Positions 10,973-24,377 are shown, numbered from the stretch's first letter. The stretch is DNA of 64,000 nt from Daphnia pulex (GCF_021134715.1 NC_060027.1:5332001-5396000); one strand, 5' to 3'. The notes: a model not told the origin generated them from the sequence alone. Numbers and translations are program-made.

Positions 10973-13900
10973 CTACACAGATATCTCATAGTTCACTTCG
11001 TAGACACTGGATGTTGGAGCCTGGCTACGAGCCTGTTTGGCTGACGGTGGACCCGCTAGGTCTTGCTGCCCATTTTCCATCATCCGATACGACGTTGCAT
11101 TCATCGGTATCGGACGATTGTTGACGTGTGCTGTCGGAGAATAGACCCCTGGTCGGCCCGGTGAAGAGTACAGCGCTTCGTGGTACGTGTCCGGTGAGCG
11201 GCGCTCTGCGTCACAAAAATATAAAACCGTATAAATAAATAAATTTAAAAGTTGTAAGACAAGAAAAGACGCCAGAGAACCGTGTCTACTTTCAAACTTG
11301 AAATTCAATAGCCAGTGTGGAGCGAACCTGTCATGGGCATCGAGTAGTTCATGACACCGTCGTCTCCTCTGTGATACGACGACAATAATTCGCCCTCCGA
11401 ATTGACCCGTCTTTGAGCTGCTGGCTGCTGGAGCCGCGAGTTGTAGCCGGACGAGCTGTAGTCATATGTTGGTGATCCACCACCGATGCTAGAGTCGACC
11501 CGATAGTCATTGTTCCCTTGCTCCTGGACGTAGCCCGTTGACGTCGCAGACCTCTGTCGGCTGAAAGAAAAACAAAATTCGAGTTGAAACATTTCCAGCA
11601 CAGATGGGGCAGTCGTGTTAGTCCAAGCTAAAATTGGGTACAGCATTGTTTGCCCACCTGTAATCGGCGTAGACACCGCGAGGAGGGACGGCGAATGGAG
11701 TAGGAACACCGCCAATCGCACGCAGGCGCTGTTGTAAATTCGTTCTGCATTGAACAGGAAGACAATTTAATTATTAAAACTCAGCGACGCGCCAAAGGAG
11801 TTCAGGTATAATCCAATCTGACATAATAATCTTTTCTTTTGAAGGCTAATTCTCTAAAGAACAAAAAACAACAGACAGACAGACAGACAAACAAGTTACC
11901 CAGTATTTGAAGAATTTTGAACGTCGTGAATCGATAGAGGGCGGGCAAAGTTAAGTCCCATGGCGGCGCCATCGGCATTCAACAGATCATCGGGGGTGTG
12001 AGATCTCGATCGCTGGCCTTCACCCCCTCGGTTAGCTCTAAAAGGATGAGGTGATCCGCGGACGTTGGGCCCGCGGAGAGTCTGCACTGTCGTCATCCGG
12101 CGAGGAGATGATGCATCGGTCATGTCTGATTGTCCAAAATCGCCACCTGGCCGCATCCCATAGCCGGAATTAGCCGGTACGATGAAGAAATTTGATTTGG
12201 AACCCCCTCTCTGAAATCGGGAAAAACAAAAGTTAATCCAGTTTATTCGTTTAATGTTACAGAATGGAGATTACCTGGAGAGATGGAGGTGAAGCTTCGC
12301 AATCCACTGATTGGCTGCCAGCGCCATTGTAGAATTCAGTCAACTCCATTTCATCATCTATGTCATCAGCGATTCCGTTTCTATTCTCCATCATGCTGAT
12401 GGCAGCTGGTCTGGAAGGCGACAACTGCAACTGTATATGACAACGACAAACAGAAGGAAAATAAGAATAGAATCAAATAAAACAACGACATCCGTTAGTC
12501 TGCTGCATTAGGAATGCAGCTCATGAAACGAATAAAAGAACGGGTTAGAAATCGAGGCAGCGAAGAATCACAATGAAGCAGTATCGATCGATTGTGTACA
12601 ATTCACGAGAGCGTCTAAGACGCCTATTATCATAGCGTTTTACCCGCGCTGAATATACCTCGAAGGTGGGACACTTAAAAGAGATTCGTGGCTTTTTCTA
12701 GAATTATTTTTCATTCTGTCTTGATCTGGCAAAGGTTTGAAAAAAACGATGTTGGGAGGGGCTGTGAAGTGCGGATTTAGCGATCGATTCTTCACGCTCG
12801 TCTGATTTTTCATTCCTTCTTTTTTTTTCCGCCCTTCCCTACGAAGGATGCCATACACGGTTGGTTTATTTCCATCTTTGAGCAAACTCGGCCGGCTTGG
12901 CGAAGCCTGTTAAGTTGACTCGAACCTCCCCGTGCTTCTTTAGTTTGTACATTTATTATTATTATCGCAGATGGCGTACGTCCACAATAGCCCGATCCCG
13001 AAGAAGAAGCGACCTTTGGATGTTTACATGTACATTATAAGATAATGTAGCTTCTATTAAGACTGTGAAAACAGTTACAAAGGAGGGAGAAAAAAGGGAT
13101 GAAGCGCTAAGGATATAATGCTGTTTGACGGGAGTCTGGCCAACGAAGCAAGCAGGGCCCTCGACGGGAACGTCATGCTAGACTGACTTTTTTCCCTTTG
13201 TATCGTAGTAGAACTCTCCACATTTCCAAACCAGTGAATAGGGAAGAAACAAACAGGAGCTCGAAAAGTGGTGAAAAACAAACGGATATGAACACTAAAA
13301 GGCACATCTCGAAACTTGAGTATTTTAACTCACAAACCGTGAATTATTACTGACGTCATTCTGAGGTCTTTATTCCGTGCCGGGACCGGAGGGAAAAGAT
13401 TATGTAGCCAGTCAATACAGACAGTTGCGAGAGAGGTCGTTCGAGGACGTAATCTCCTTACCCATGCAGGCAATTGATCGTCCGAGTCAACGAATCGATC
13501 CGGTGCTTGCAACCAGACTAAGGAAGCTCGAGCAACACAGAAAAAAAAAACGGACTAGATATCTATTCTCCTACCATAACACCCACCATTGGACTCCAAC
13601 AGACACACACATAGAACAAAAAATGTCGCTTTCGACGTCGTTATCATCTAGGCATTCACGTTACAGAAAAATTCAACATGGTTGATTTCATTAAAAACAC
13701 ACACACACATTCTAGATGAATGAATGTCAGATATGTAACCAACAACAAAACATCTGAAAGAAGCAGATTCTTCTTGAACTATCAATGTCTCGGTCGGTAG
13801 TGACGAAAATCCATTCAATCAGACAGAAAAGAAAAGACTAAAATTTGTTTAAAAATGGTTATATACTTTGTTGTAGGTGACTCCGGGTCCTGTTCCGTTG

Positions 13901-16461
13901 CCCTTGGCATGCCCTCCAGAGTTGAGATACACCTTAACCTGATCGGGGGACACGTCGGAGTTGTGGATGTTGTTAGTCGTCGAGCTGAAAGTGTAGCGGT
14001 GTGGCTTTCGGCCCACGTAACGCGTCGGTTGAGCCAAACTATGGAAGTTAGTCAGAAGAACACACAGAATAGAAATGCGCGTGAACGTGCGAGCCAAAAA
14101 CAACATACACCAGTCTACTCTAGATTCTAGCTCGTCTATTATGATTCACGTACATACCTGGCGAACTGCGGACCACACAGAGCGTAGCAGCAGTTGGCGC
14201 CACATCCCCGCGAGAAGGGGTTAAAGCCGCCGCGGAACTTGCCCGTTACCTGTGCACATGAAGGTTCCAAGGAAATGGCAATTCTTAGATCAGTGTCATA
14301 CTGCAATAGTAAAGAAATCAATAAAACGCAAACCTGTTCATTGGTCGTCCTCCCTCTGGCAACGAGGACTACATGAAACCCAGCGAGACCGAAAACGGGC
14401 ACGGAAAGGATGCCCACCAGCGTGACAAGGCAGAGTGAGACGACAGTGGGAACCTGAGTGAGACGGTCCTTGTGCTGGATCAAGAAATACGTCGAGAAGC
14501 TAAAGACAGCCGCCATGTGCAACGACAATGAGATGAGGAAAAGGAAAAAGTAGCGGTAATTTCGGCGGCCAATACAATTGTTGACCCACGGACAGTGATG
14601 ATCAAACGTCTAGAGCAAGTCCCATTCATTAGTGTTTGTTGCAAGAAAAGATCAGAGAAATATTCGATTCTTTACCTCGACACACTTATTGCAAACGGAG
14701 CAATGTGAGCACCGAGGCGGTCGGTAGAATTGGCAAGTGACGCACCACTTCATCCGCACTGTCACTCCGTTAATATCCACATTTTTATACAGAGGAGCGC
14801 GGAAGTCGTCATCTTTGTCCTCGTCAGGAGACGCTAGAAAAACAAATTTAAATCAAACCAATAATGTCATCCGAAACAATCAAAGACAAAAGCACTCGAC
14901 AAACAGAGCACTTCAAAATAAGGAATTGATGAGTCTCAAACAAAGTTATTTTGCGTCAGTTAATAACCACTAACAAGCCGCACTCGAGTCCCACATTCAC
15001 AATTGATAAAACATGTTGCCTGAAGCTACCCTGTCATACCTTTATATGGCTATATGATTTATTAACAAATGATTTGTTTGGCTTTACTTTATCTCAGTAA
15101 TTACGAAAAAAAAATCCCGTTGACCTTCCACAAATCAAAAACAAATATAGCCGGTTTCCTTGTTAGTGAAATGTTCACACGTTACCTTTTGACGAATCCC
15201 CTCAACGACTTTTTTTTACTTCCAGCCATTTCCAAATGTATAACCACATCTATGTAAACTGAATATGCTGCCAGGTTAGAAGTGATTTCCGTCAACACGG
15301 AGGTGAAAAACCATTAGACTATATCCCTTTCCGTTAAGTTTCGCCCAGCCCAACTTCCTCCCATAGTCTGATCTGTTCAGGCGACTGTATTTAATATAAT
15401 ACTAACAATGCAAGAAGCAATAAAGCTAAATTTTCTAATAAAAAACTGGAAGGATAATCACTGATGTAGATTGGACCACACAAAAACATTAAAAAGACCA
15501 AATCTAGAATATGTTCAAAATACACTTGTAATATACCATATTTTCGTTTTTACCGATGCCGAAAAGTAGTCAATACTTATCAATTTAGAGTTGCCTTGTG
15601 TCTTCACCAGGGAGGTGACCCACCATAAACGATAAAAAAACTACACAAAAGCAGGAATTTTCTTATCTCTGATACATTTCAAGCATTCTTTCGTGAAAGT
15701 CAATTAGTATTCCCGGCGATAAGAATCCCACTCATTTTTGACACATTGACATTTATGTGATATAATCTATTAATCTGTCACTGTAGTAGCCAACTTAAAA
15801 CATTTTGAGTTAATTTTTCCTACTTCTTAACAAGAATAAACTTTTGTTAGGTTAAGAGCATAAATTTCTCAATAATTAAATGTTAGATTACAGTATTACG
15901 CTATTAATTTGAAGACATTTTACTCAATTCTGGTGTAAAATGCCAACATTGGATGACACTACAATAAAGAAAGGTAAATCTTGAACTGAAATGAACAAAG
16001 TATTATCATAAAGGAAAAAGGCCTATGAAGCAGAAGGTTGATAAACCTCACTTGTTGGAACACTTCAATCTTTTACAGCCTAAGAAGTGTCTAGCCACTT
16101 AAAGACTACCAAACGTTTGACATGTGTAAGGAAGTATAAATTAAATTTACCTTTAGGAATTACTCCAGCATCCATAAACGTTGCTAGGCTGAAGTTGGCT
16201 ATTACAAAGAGAGTCACCACAGCTTCACATAGAGGTATAAGTATCGAGACATTCTCGTAAAACCACATACATCTACAAAGTGAACAAGCAGAACATTAAA
16301 ACACATTTCTTAGTTTAATAAGGGATAAGTAAGTTATTAAAGATTTGACAGAATTTACAACAGAATACTCACGGAAAATAAAAGAAAAGAGCTGTTGTAA
16401 TGAGTAAGATTGCCCAGGCGAAGAATGCTGGGAGCACCTTAGTGCCCTTGCATCGAACCAT
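10973..16461 (-). CDS. ZDHHC5/8-like: ZDHHC5/8-type protein S-palmitoyltransferase
   Basis: Eleven exons (16461-16373, 16272-16151, 14833-14676, 14609-14334, 14249-14158, 14038-13867, 12424-12275, 12210-11900, 11744-11658, 11560-11328, 11205-10973) give about 640 aa with consistent phases. There are four hydrophobic segments, with a cysteine-rich DHHC domain between the second pair: [20 protein letters not shown], then [11 protein letters not shown] (catalytic Cys129). The family adds palmitate to cysteines of membrane proteins. [11 protein letters not shown] and a YVGRKP motif are hallmarks of the ZDHHC5/8 subfamily. A long Ser/Gly/Pro-rich cytoplasmic tail (about residues 260-640) ends in EISV, a class I PDZ ligand. 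Exon 7 has two in-frame acceptors 6 nt apart (start 12430 or 12424). Confidence 0.95.
11871..11893. repeat. ACAG microsatellite
   Basis: A short tetranucleotide run (ACAGACAGACAGACAGACAA) in the intron between exons 8 and 9 of the palmitoyltransferase. Confidence 0.8.
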
Positions 16462-17619
16462 GATACTGATCAAATCCTTCCCATTCAATAGATTCGACCG
16501 GTAAAAACATTCAACGTCTAGTAAAACCTAGGCAAAATGTAGCCAAAAATCACACTTTTGGAAAAACTCGACAAACATTTTGACTTTTTTTAACGCCGTG
16601 GATTTTGCGAAACAACCGTCACACTAGTCAGCAAGTCTCGACTCGCGTTTGTTATGATTAGCGCAGACACGAGCCGCTAGATAGCGCTTGTCACAGATTT
16701 CTTAATGGGCGGGTTCAGAGTTCAGGTTGAATCCAGCTGGGTACAGGTTTTCGTTTGGGCAAGTTTTTTTTTTCCTAATTCGTTATTTTAATTAATTTGT
16801 TTGTGGTTTTTTTTTACTATCACTATCTGGTCTGTAACTAATCTCGATTAATTCTTTTGACAGGTAGCAGGTTTTTCAACTATGCAAAACATTTATTTTC
16901 GATTACATTTGTTAAACGCTTGTACCAATTTGACTAATCAATTATTATAATTATGTGCGCAGTTCAGGTTTGGGATATAGGTTTTCCGATCTAATTCAAC
17001 TACCCTGCAAGTTGCGACTTGCTCCGATTATTTAGTTCGATAACGGGGTCGGGTTTGTAGAACTGATGTAGTGCCAATAACGCTTAGATTTTGGCTTTCT
17101 ATCAGAAACTTTCATCTATAAAACTAAGAATTTTGAGTTCAGTATTTATATAGCGACCTGTTAAAGAGGAAGACAAAGATAAAACAATGAATAGGTAGAA
17201 ATACAGAAGAATGAGTACGACTATAGCAAAAATCCATTTTAAGGAGCGTTTATTAGTTCTGATTGTGTTCTTACAAATCGATACTAACGAATACTGTTGC
17301 AGTTGAAATGAATTGCAGTCTCAGAAGATGAATCTATCTGAGACTGTAAATAATGTAGTGATGACTTCAGATCTAAACCGACCACACATTGTTTGTTTTC
17401 AGAGTTGTAAAAGAAAAAAACGATTAACTGATGCATACGGAAGATCAGCTTAGCACAACGTCAAACAAAACGAGATTCCAACTCGGAAGGAAAAAAGATG
17501 AAGAATGAAAATCTTCAAGAAATTGGAGCGTGACAGGAATAATAAAAAAAGAGAATTTGTGAAACTTTTGTAGATGATTATTCGGTCCTTATGAAACTTT
17601 ACGAAGTTACCATCCCGTT
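16462..17619. other. Palmitoyltransferase promoter side and ZC4H2 3' region
   Basis: No coding sequence seen. It contains the palmitoyltransferase 5' flank, including a GCCGCTAGATAGCGC-type motif at about 16673-16687, and the downstream region of ZC4H2. Confidence 0.5.
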
Positions 17620-18674
17620 TCAGTCTTTTTTCTTTGGCTTTTTAGGATTACGTGAGCGTGACTTTGCCTTACATAGAGGACAAATGGGAGCATTGCGATG
17701 GATTTGTTGATGGCAGGACATGCACGACTTCATCGGTGGCGGTTGTTGGCGGAAAGCTGGTGATGGGCCAGCTGGTCCTGGTGGAGGAGCAAGATTTCTT
17801 GCTTCTCCTCTATTGCTGTTTCCCATAATGAGTGGAGCTTGAGGTGGAGGTGGAGGCAGAAAACCACTACCTCCACTTTGATGACCTCCAGAACCCACTC
17901 CAGCTGCAGTCATTGTTAAACTTGCCAAAGCAGATGGAGTGGAATCTTCCCTCTCTGGCAACCACTCAAGTTTTGGTTTTTCAAAAAACCTAATGGAAGA
18001 ACTTTAGAAAAATTTCATAGAAACATAACAAAAGTCATACCCTGGAGGAATGTGATTTCCGTCTTCTTCCTGTAAATCTGGAAGAGTGTCCAATCCTAGG
18101 CATTCACGCCGGGTTCTGTCAACTTCAGCCTTCATTGGACGATACTCATTGTACAAATGACGAGCCACTTCAACTGCTTTGTTACGGGCATCTTCAGCCT
18201 GTTTGATGACTGATTCCATCTATGAAAGTTAATACAGAAAATCAATGAAGAACTATAACTATTTCAAAAAATTAAAGAAAAAAGTTTAGATTGCAGAATA
18301 AGGAGGACAGGTAGAGAGATTTCAGGAAACAATTTTGTAAAAAAAAAAATTACCGCATTAATATCAGCATGGATCTGTCTAAGTTCTTCTACATGAGCCA
18401 TTTTTTCTTGAAGCAAAAGCTCCATTTCCTGGCGAAATTCGCCTAAATTCTTTTCTTCATTTTCGGCTGCCTTTACCTCTTGAAGCAAACGCTGTTTAAG
18501 GCGCTCCAAGCTGAGGGTCTTTTGCCTAATAAAAAAGTTAGAATCCTTTTAGCAATAGTAAACAAACTATACAGAATTTAAACATGAGAATTTAAAAAAC
18601 CTTATTTCTTTAAGTGCTTCTAATTGTGCGAATATAATTCGCTCTTTTCCTTCACTCGACATGAAGGTCGCCAT
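17620..18674 (-). CDS. ZC4H2: ZC4H2 zinc-finger protein
   Basis: Four exons (18674-18601, 18525-18354, 18219-18041, 17989-17620) join in phase to 264 aa, against 224 aa in human. The N-terminal half is coiled coil and carries the conserved segment [21 protein letters not shown]. The extra length is a Gly/Pro-rich stretch (about residues 160-215). The C-terminal C4H2 finger is nearly identical to the vertebrate one: [20 protein letters not shown], then [20 protein letters not shown], which includes a nuclear localisation signal. ZC4H2 is a nuclear protein known as a partner of RNF220 in neural patterning. The near-invariant C-terminus makes the assignment secure. Confidence 0.97.
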
Positions 18675-19866
18675 TTGGAAAACAATTGATTTGACGTCTA
18701 GATCATAAGTAGCATCTTGTGAGAGAAACTAGTACTTTATGTATTTAGCGCCTCTAGTGGTCAGACCGATGATATTGTTTCTTTGTGAAAAAAAGAAAAA
18801 TATAGAAATTCGATATTAGAAGATAAATATTGATTCGTTGTGAGAAGAACTCAATTTCTTCGAGTAAATGATGTTCTAAAATACGGAATGGCTGATAGTT
18901 ATAATTTGATGGTTCCGTGTATAAAACTCTTACTAAACTAACCACTATTACTGAGTAGGAATATCTCAAAGCTGTCGAGTGTCGCACTGTCGCTGTGTCC
19001 CATAAAAGCCGCAAAAAGTGAATCCAAAGAAAATGCAGTAATACATCTCGTAGGTATAAAATTAATCAACTGTACATAGTCGCATTTAGTTATACTGGAT
19101 CATGGACAAACTGTAAAGCTACAGTGTAGTCTACACTATTTGTCGGTGCAGTTCCGTGCTGAAAATTCAATATTCTGTTTTGTTTTAATGTTTTTTAATG
19201 TTTAAAATGAAAATATCATGTGTGTCTACGTATTGTGATTACATATTATTACTGCATGACATAAAGACTTCGATAGTGCACTGTCAGTATTACTGAAGCC
19301 TATCTCGTGATGGTTATAGGCTGCCTACCCATCTATCTATTCACGATTCCATTGCGCGCATAGTCAACCCGGACTAGAACCCCGCGGTTGTAAAATCCCT
19401 TGCTTGTCATTTCTCTGCCGCCAGTTAAATAAAGAACATGCCCGCTACACAGCCGTCTTATTGTCAGTCTGTCCGGAGGACATCGTGCAGACACAGCAGT
19501 CCCGTCTTGTGGCCTTAATAGTACAACTGAAACGCAATTTCAATTATTTAAAAAATACTATTTCCAGCGAATATGGTGTCAACTCTTCCGCCTAATCGGA
19601 CGGTAGACGTCTGTGGAACGCATCGCTTCATGTTCTTTACCAGGTAAAAGTTCAATGATAGTCATAGTCAACGTCACCTTCGGCTTTATGGCAAATAAAT
19701 TGCCGATTTTAAATATTATTATGGAAAGATATTATTTAGCAATTTTTAAAAACTGCCTAACTCATTCAGTCCGTGCGTTGATTATTTTGCGTGCCCGCCA
19801 ATAATTACCATACTAAACAATTTCGCACATCTGTCTTTATCGTTTATTCCTGGTACAACACGACCG
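18675..19866. other. Intergenic between divergent genes
   Basis: No supported gene. The ZC4H2-proximal end carries TAGCGCCTCTAGTGG at 18746-18760, 72 bp upstream of its start codon. The rest is AT-rich and may contain the 5' exon or promoter of the next gene (+). Confidence 0.5.
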
Positions 19867-21635
19867 ATGGTGCACGCATCCAGTTCATCGGGAGTGAATC
19901 GGACGAAAAAGGGTCGCCTGCTTTTTTCCAGGCGAACAGTTGGACGATCATCGACCATCGGTAATAGCAGGAAACTAGCTAGCAGTCGCACGACAGGATC
20001 CCATCCTTCAACAATCTTTCAAACGGCATCGACTCAAACGGATATGCGAGACTCGGAAATTCAAACTGATCCATGGTGGCATCGATCGGAAGGTAAACAC
20101 GATCAAGTCCGATTCCCTTGTCTCATCACATGTTATTTGCCCCAGCTCCGACTATATACGTAGCAGTAATAAACACAATGGCGTGACCGGATATGTGGCC
20201 TTGTCTATAAACTTTGAAAGTTGGTAGGACAGCAGACGTCCTAACGAAAAACACCCTTTCAATCTACACACCCTTTACCAGCAATGCATAGTCCCATTTA
20301 CCGAGTCTTAATGGCGCCACTCTGTTCCTGCTGATGTTTGATGCATTTGGACATTTCAACAGGGCAACTAGAAGGCGTAGCAACATTTCTTTGTTGGATC
20401 AATATAACATTGTGCATAGAACATCCTTTTGTTTGCATTTCATCGTTCGATGGCAGGTGTGCCGCTCCTTTGCTGTCGAGGATCTCACCGAAAACTTGAA
20501 AGAGCTAAATGGAATGCACGCGCCTATCTGGGAGCTTTTGATCATCAACAGCAAGAAGAAGATCAAGATGTTACACATCAAGAAAGTTTGTCGACGCTGG
20601 AAGACGGCGACACGAGCACAGGCACGCAAACCCTTGGTGGCACGACAACGCAATCCAAACAAGTATATTACATCGAGTACAGTATGTATTGTCATTACCA
20701 ACAGCTAGTGCTGCACACGCAGTTCTCGAGTATATTTGGCTCAACCATGTTTATTTTATAGACATAGATTTTGTTAAAAAATTCTCACAAAAAATTTTAG
20801 TAGAAAATAAAATGTCAATTTTGTGAAAATTTCTCGACTTGTTGCGACCCTAGAACATTCATTGTGTGCACTGCATAGTAACTCATGGTCTATGGTAGTA
20901 TCCTAAAAAATGTGTGTGTAAGGTAGACATTTTTGCTGGTTAATTATGTTGATGATTTTTTTAAAAGATACGTTTCACATATTATTCTTTATGCACTTGA
21001 TTGGATTCGTATTCTCATTCTAATTTAAATTAAGCTACAATTAGGAAGCCCTGGTCGAATTCCAAATAGAGAAAAAAACAAACACGCGCAATTTACTTGT
21101 AACAAACAGCACTCGATCATCATTTGAAAATGGTAATGAAGAATTCACTGTCTGAATATTTCTTTAGAGAACGGTTAGTTGCGGTCCGTCGTACGGCAGC
21201 CGAGCATGCTTTCCTGATCCTCTTGACCTCTGGGTATCGACTTATCAGAAGCTTCGCATCGACGACGAAATTGAGGAAGAAAAGGTAAACTAAAAGTACA
21301 ATTTCTTGTACACAATTATATAATCTATTTGTAAACGTCGTATCTACCTATTCATTCGCATGGGATAGATTTCGCTGAAGAAAAATCGCCTACTTAAACG
21401 CCAGGAGTCTCGGAACATGAAGCGCCACAAACACCTAACAACGGAGTCATCGCAGATTTTCAGAAAACCACCAACATCAGACCCAGTGTTTTTGAATCGT
21501 AGATATAACAGACTTGTTCCTAAAGTGCTACCCAGTGTTCCAAAACTTGATAATGCCACATTGGAGGAGGCATTGGACCAACTCTGCCAACAAATTCAAG
21601 AGCAATTTAATTTGAATACCATACAGGTAAAATAA
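19867..21635 (+). CDS. Unrecognised protein with repeated TQT motifs (possibly axonemal)
   Basis: Four exons are proposed (19867-20092, 20457-20662, 21168-21284, 21369-21635). All phases agree and all borders are GT/AG, giving 271 aa; the true start could lie further upstream. I do not recognise the family. Visible features are an N-terminal basic Ser/Arg/Thr-rich region, the motif pair STQTDMRDSEIQTDPW at about residues 55-70, a third TQT (TGTQTLGG) in exon 2, a charged segment DDEIEEEKISLKKNRLLKRQ across exons 3-4, and an amphipathic C-terminus (ALDQLCQQIQEQFNL). TQTD..D.E.QTDP recalls the axonemal protein CFAP91/MAATS1, and TQT is the core of dynein light chain LC8 ligands. Both links are inference. 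Confidence 0.6.
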
Positions 21636-22572
21636 AGAACCAACCAATTCATTGTGTTTATTCAACTGAAACTCCGTTGCTATCTTTTGTCTGACAATCA
21701 AATAAAACATGATAACTATGAAAACTTTATCCCCTGTCATACCGGGATATAAAATATTAGGCTAGTTGCACGCAACATGATGGGAATTAATTGTATAGCG
21801 TAATTTTCTATTATCCTAACACATTTCTAAATAAACAGCATAAACTAAATTACAATAATAAACAGCTTAAGAGCTGTAACGAACAAACGTCTTAAGAGGT
21901 AGCCAAGTGTATTGTTTTTCCTCGATCCGCGCAATCAAAAGTCTTGTAATTGAAAACAAAATAGGAGAAAAAGGGAACGAAACAAATACCAACGCCAAGT
22001 TATTTCATTCAGATTAGAAAGACATCCGACCAAATAGGAAAGGTAGTAAATGTGGACATAATCCCCTTGGGCTTTACCATGCAGAGGATATAAGATAGAA
22101 CTTGGCACTCATCCACATTTCACTTCGATTGCTACGTTTCCTCTACCATCAATCCAGATACTTTCGAGACTCGGAAGTGTTCTCATCGCAGGGTTAAAAG
22201 GTATATCAATATACTGGCAACATCGATGTCATCACCTCACGAGATAATCTTAACTAATCGGATGTTTTTTTTCTATTGCTAACGTTTGGAGCATCAAAGA
22301 AATACACGGCTACGACAATTTTCAAATGTATGACAAAACCACATTGAAGATCAGACGGCGGATTTTTTCCCCTTCTCTTTACATATACAAATAAGCGGAT
22401 GATAACATTACGCGCGCTCGTACATGCCCGTGTGCATAGCGCGTGGGGAATATGTAAAGTTAGGAGCGAGGAAATTTTGCGCAATTAACCGTGGTGAATT
22501 GCGATTAGAAAAAAAAAACAAAAAAAACGAATTTATTAAAAAATAAGCTTTAGTTTATGCGCCTGTTGAATC
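21636..22572. other. Convergent 3' intergenic interval
   Basis: AT-rich sequence between the unrecognised gene (+) and akirin (-). No coding evidence; both 3' UTRs are expected here. Confidence 0.5.
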
Positions 22573-23580
22573 TTATGACAAATCTGTAAATAGAAGAAAA
22601 AATTCAGTTAGGATAGAAACAATTTAGAAAGAATAAAAGTATATCTTACAAGATGGTGCCGAATTGGCCTCGAAACGCTTCTGTAGCTGGTCCTGAGTAA
22701 ACTTAACAAATGCGTCGTATTGCTCGGCGAGTTTAAGTGTCAATACTCGATCATACTCCTCGCGAATTTCTGTTTCGCGCTCTTTTAACATTCTTTCACA
22801 AATGAGGCTCACCTGTAAAACAACAAGGGAATGTTACAAAATCTCAACTACAAAACACTTGTTTCTTCATCTCTTGAAAATATGTTTGAGGAATTGGAGG
22901 ACAGAATGCCGTACATGACACATCCTGTTACTATGATACTCTATTTTTAATTTATGGCATGTGCTGGAGGAGGCCAAGCTAGACAACAGCAGAACGCTGA
23001 GTCTAGCAAAGACGCATGATACTGGAAACATCAAGCTCAAAGAAAACCAGCACTACCAACATGTAACACTAGAGAATCACAAACTGTTCCTACCTGCTTA
23101 AACGTGAACAAAGGTTTCTCTTTAGTTGAGCAGCTTTGACCAAAATTATTGGAGGAAGCCAGGGCCATCAATGGCGAAGGTGATCGAGGGCATGAGGCAG
23201 GAGATGCTGGACTGGTAGGGCTCTCACACATCAAACTGTCTTGATGCTGGCTGCTCATGTGCTGAGATTGATTTTGACTGAAATTAAGCTGTTTACGACG
23301 TTGAAAGCGTTTAACTTCCTCACGAACATTCGCCAAGATTTGCTCTAAAGTAGAATAACGTTAGTTAGAAATCATTCTGGTAAGACTTGGTTATGAAATC
23401 TCACATACCTGGTGTAAGCTTCGAAGAGACATCGCCAAAAGGAGAAGGTTCATGGCACTTTGTTGGTGGAGTTGTTGGAGGCATGCAAATTGGCATACAT
23501 CTCCTTCGTTTCGGTGTACGACCACCGGGACTGTGCACAGGATCAAATTCCAAACTACGCTTCAAAGTAACACAAGCCAT
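22573..23580 (-). CDS. akirin: Akirin
   Basis: Exons 23580-23409, 23344-23094, 22812-22650 and a tiny last exon 22583-22573 join to 198 aa. Conserved landmarks are the N-terminus [14 protein letters not shown], the bipartite basic nuclear signal (TPKRRRC), the segment [17 protein letters not shown], and the C-terminal coiled segment [26 protein letters not shown]. The last exon adds only Tyr-Leu-Ser, reproducing the conserved SYxS ending of akirins. Akirin is a nuclear adaptor. In flies and mammals it links NF-kB factors to SWI/SNF chromatin remodelling, and its C-terminus mediates nuclear import of proteasomes. A Ser/Pro-rich middle (about residues 85-125) varies between species. Confidence 0.97.
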
Positions 23581-24377
23581 TTTGATTCAACGACTTTCTT
23601 TCTTAGGCAAGTTGCTATGCTATGCTTGAAAAGCAACAGAAAATAGTCAGCTGAATTACACAGGATGCGTTAAACGAATGGCTATCAAAAGATGCTAGTT
23701 CACAACAGATGCAATTGGAAATCCAATGAACACAAATTCGTCGTAATATATATGATAGACTGATGGATGAAATGGGATAATTCTTCGAAGAAATTTACCC
23801 AGCTTCGTCCATTAAGACAACTGCAGCTCTCTTGGTTTTCTATTGGTTACAAAAGTAGCTTTAGCCCTAGGGAGAGTGGTGAACAGCATTGCCAGTTTTA
23901 TGTAGAGCTTCAATCCCCTAAGGGCAATTCCAGCCACGTCGACGGTCGACATTCGACAACCGAAGCCGATAAAAATTCATTTTTCCAGTTCATTTTATTA
24001 TTCAGATGACCAAGATCGCAAGTTCACTTCTAAATTTACAAATTAGAACAAGTAAGTAAAATTCTAATGACAATTAATTTTCAGTAGAATATTTGTTGTG
24101 AGAAAAAACGTTTGAAGTCCGCGTCCGTAAAAACATAATTTTTGTTTTCTTGTAGGTGCTGTTTTGATAAAAAAGAGAAAATTATACCTGGAATCGAGCT
24201 AATAATTAGTTGTGTGATTTATGGCAATTAATTCAAGTGTTGCTATTTTTATTTGACATGTGTTAAAAAAGTGGCGTCGATGTAAACTGTTTGACATGCC
24301 AAAAGATCCAGCAGACCGGCATGTCATGTGACAAGTGGTCACCCTTTTTTAGTTAATTTAGTTAAATTCTATCGGTC
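23581..24377. promoter_or_regulatory. Divergent promoter region of akirin and NUS1
   Basis: Start codons of the two genes point away from each other across about 800 bp with no coding evidence, so it should hold both promoters. No TATA box stands out. Confidence 0.5.

Noticed and set aside
2066-13710. CA-type runs (about 2066 and 13697) as CRISPR-like or regulatory arrays
   Set aside because: Simple microsatellites; no spaced repeats and a eukaryotic context.
16080-16268. 62-codon frame as a separate membrane protein
   Set aside because: It is exon 2 of the palmitoyltransferase plus intron read-through.
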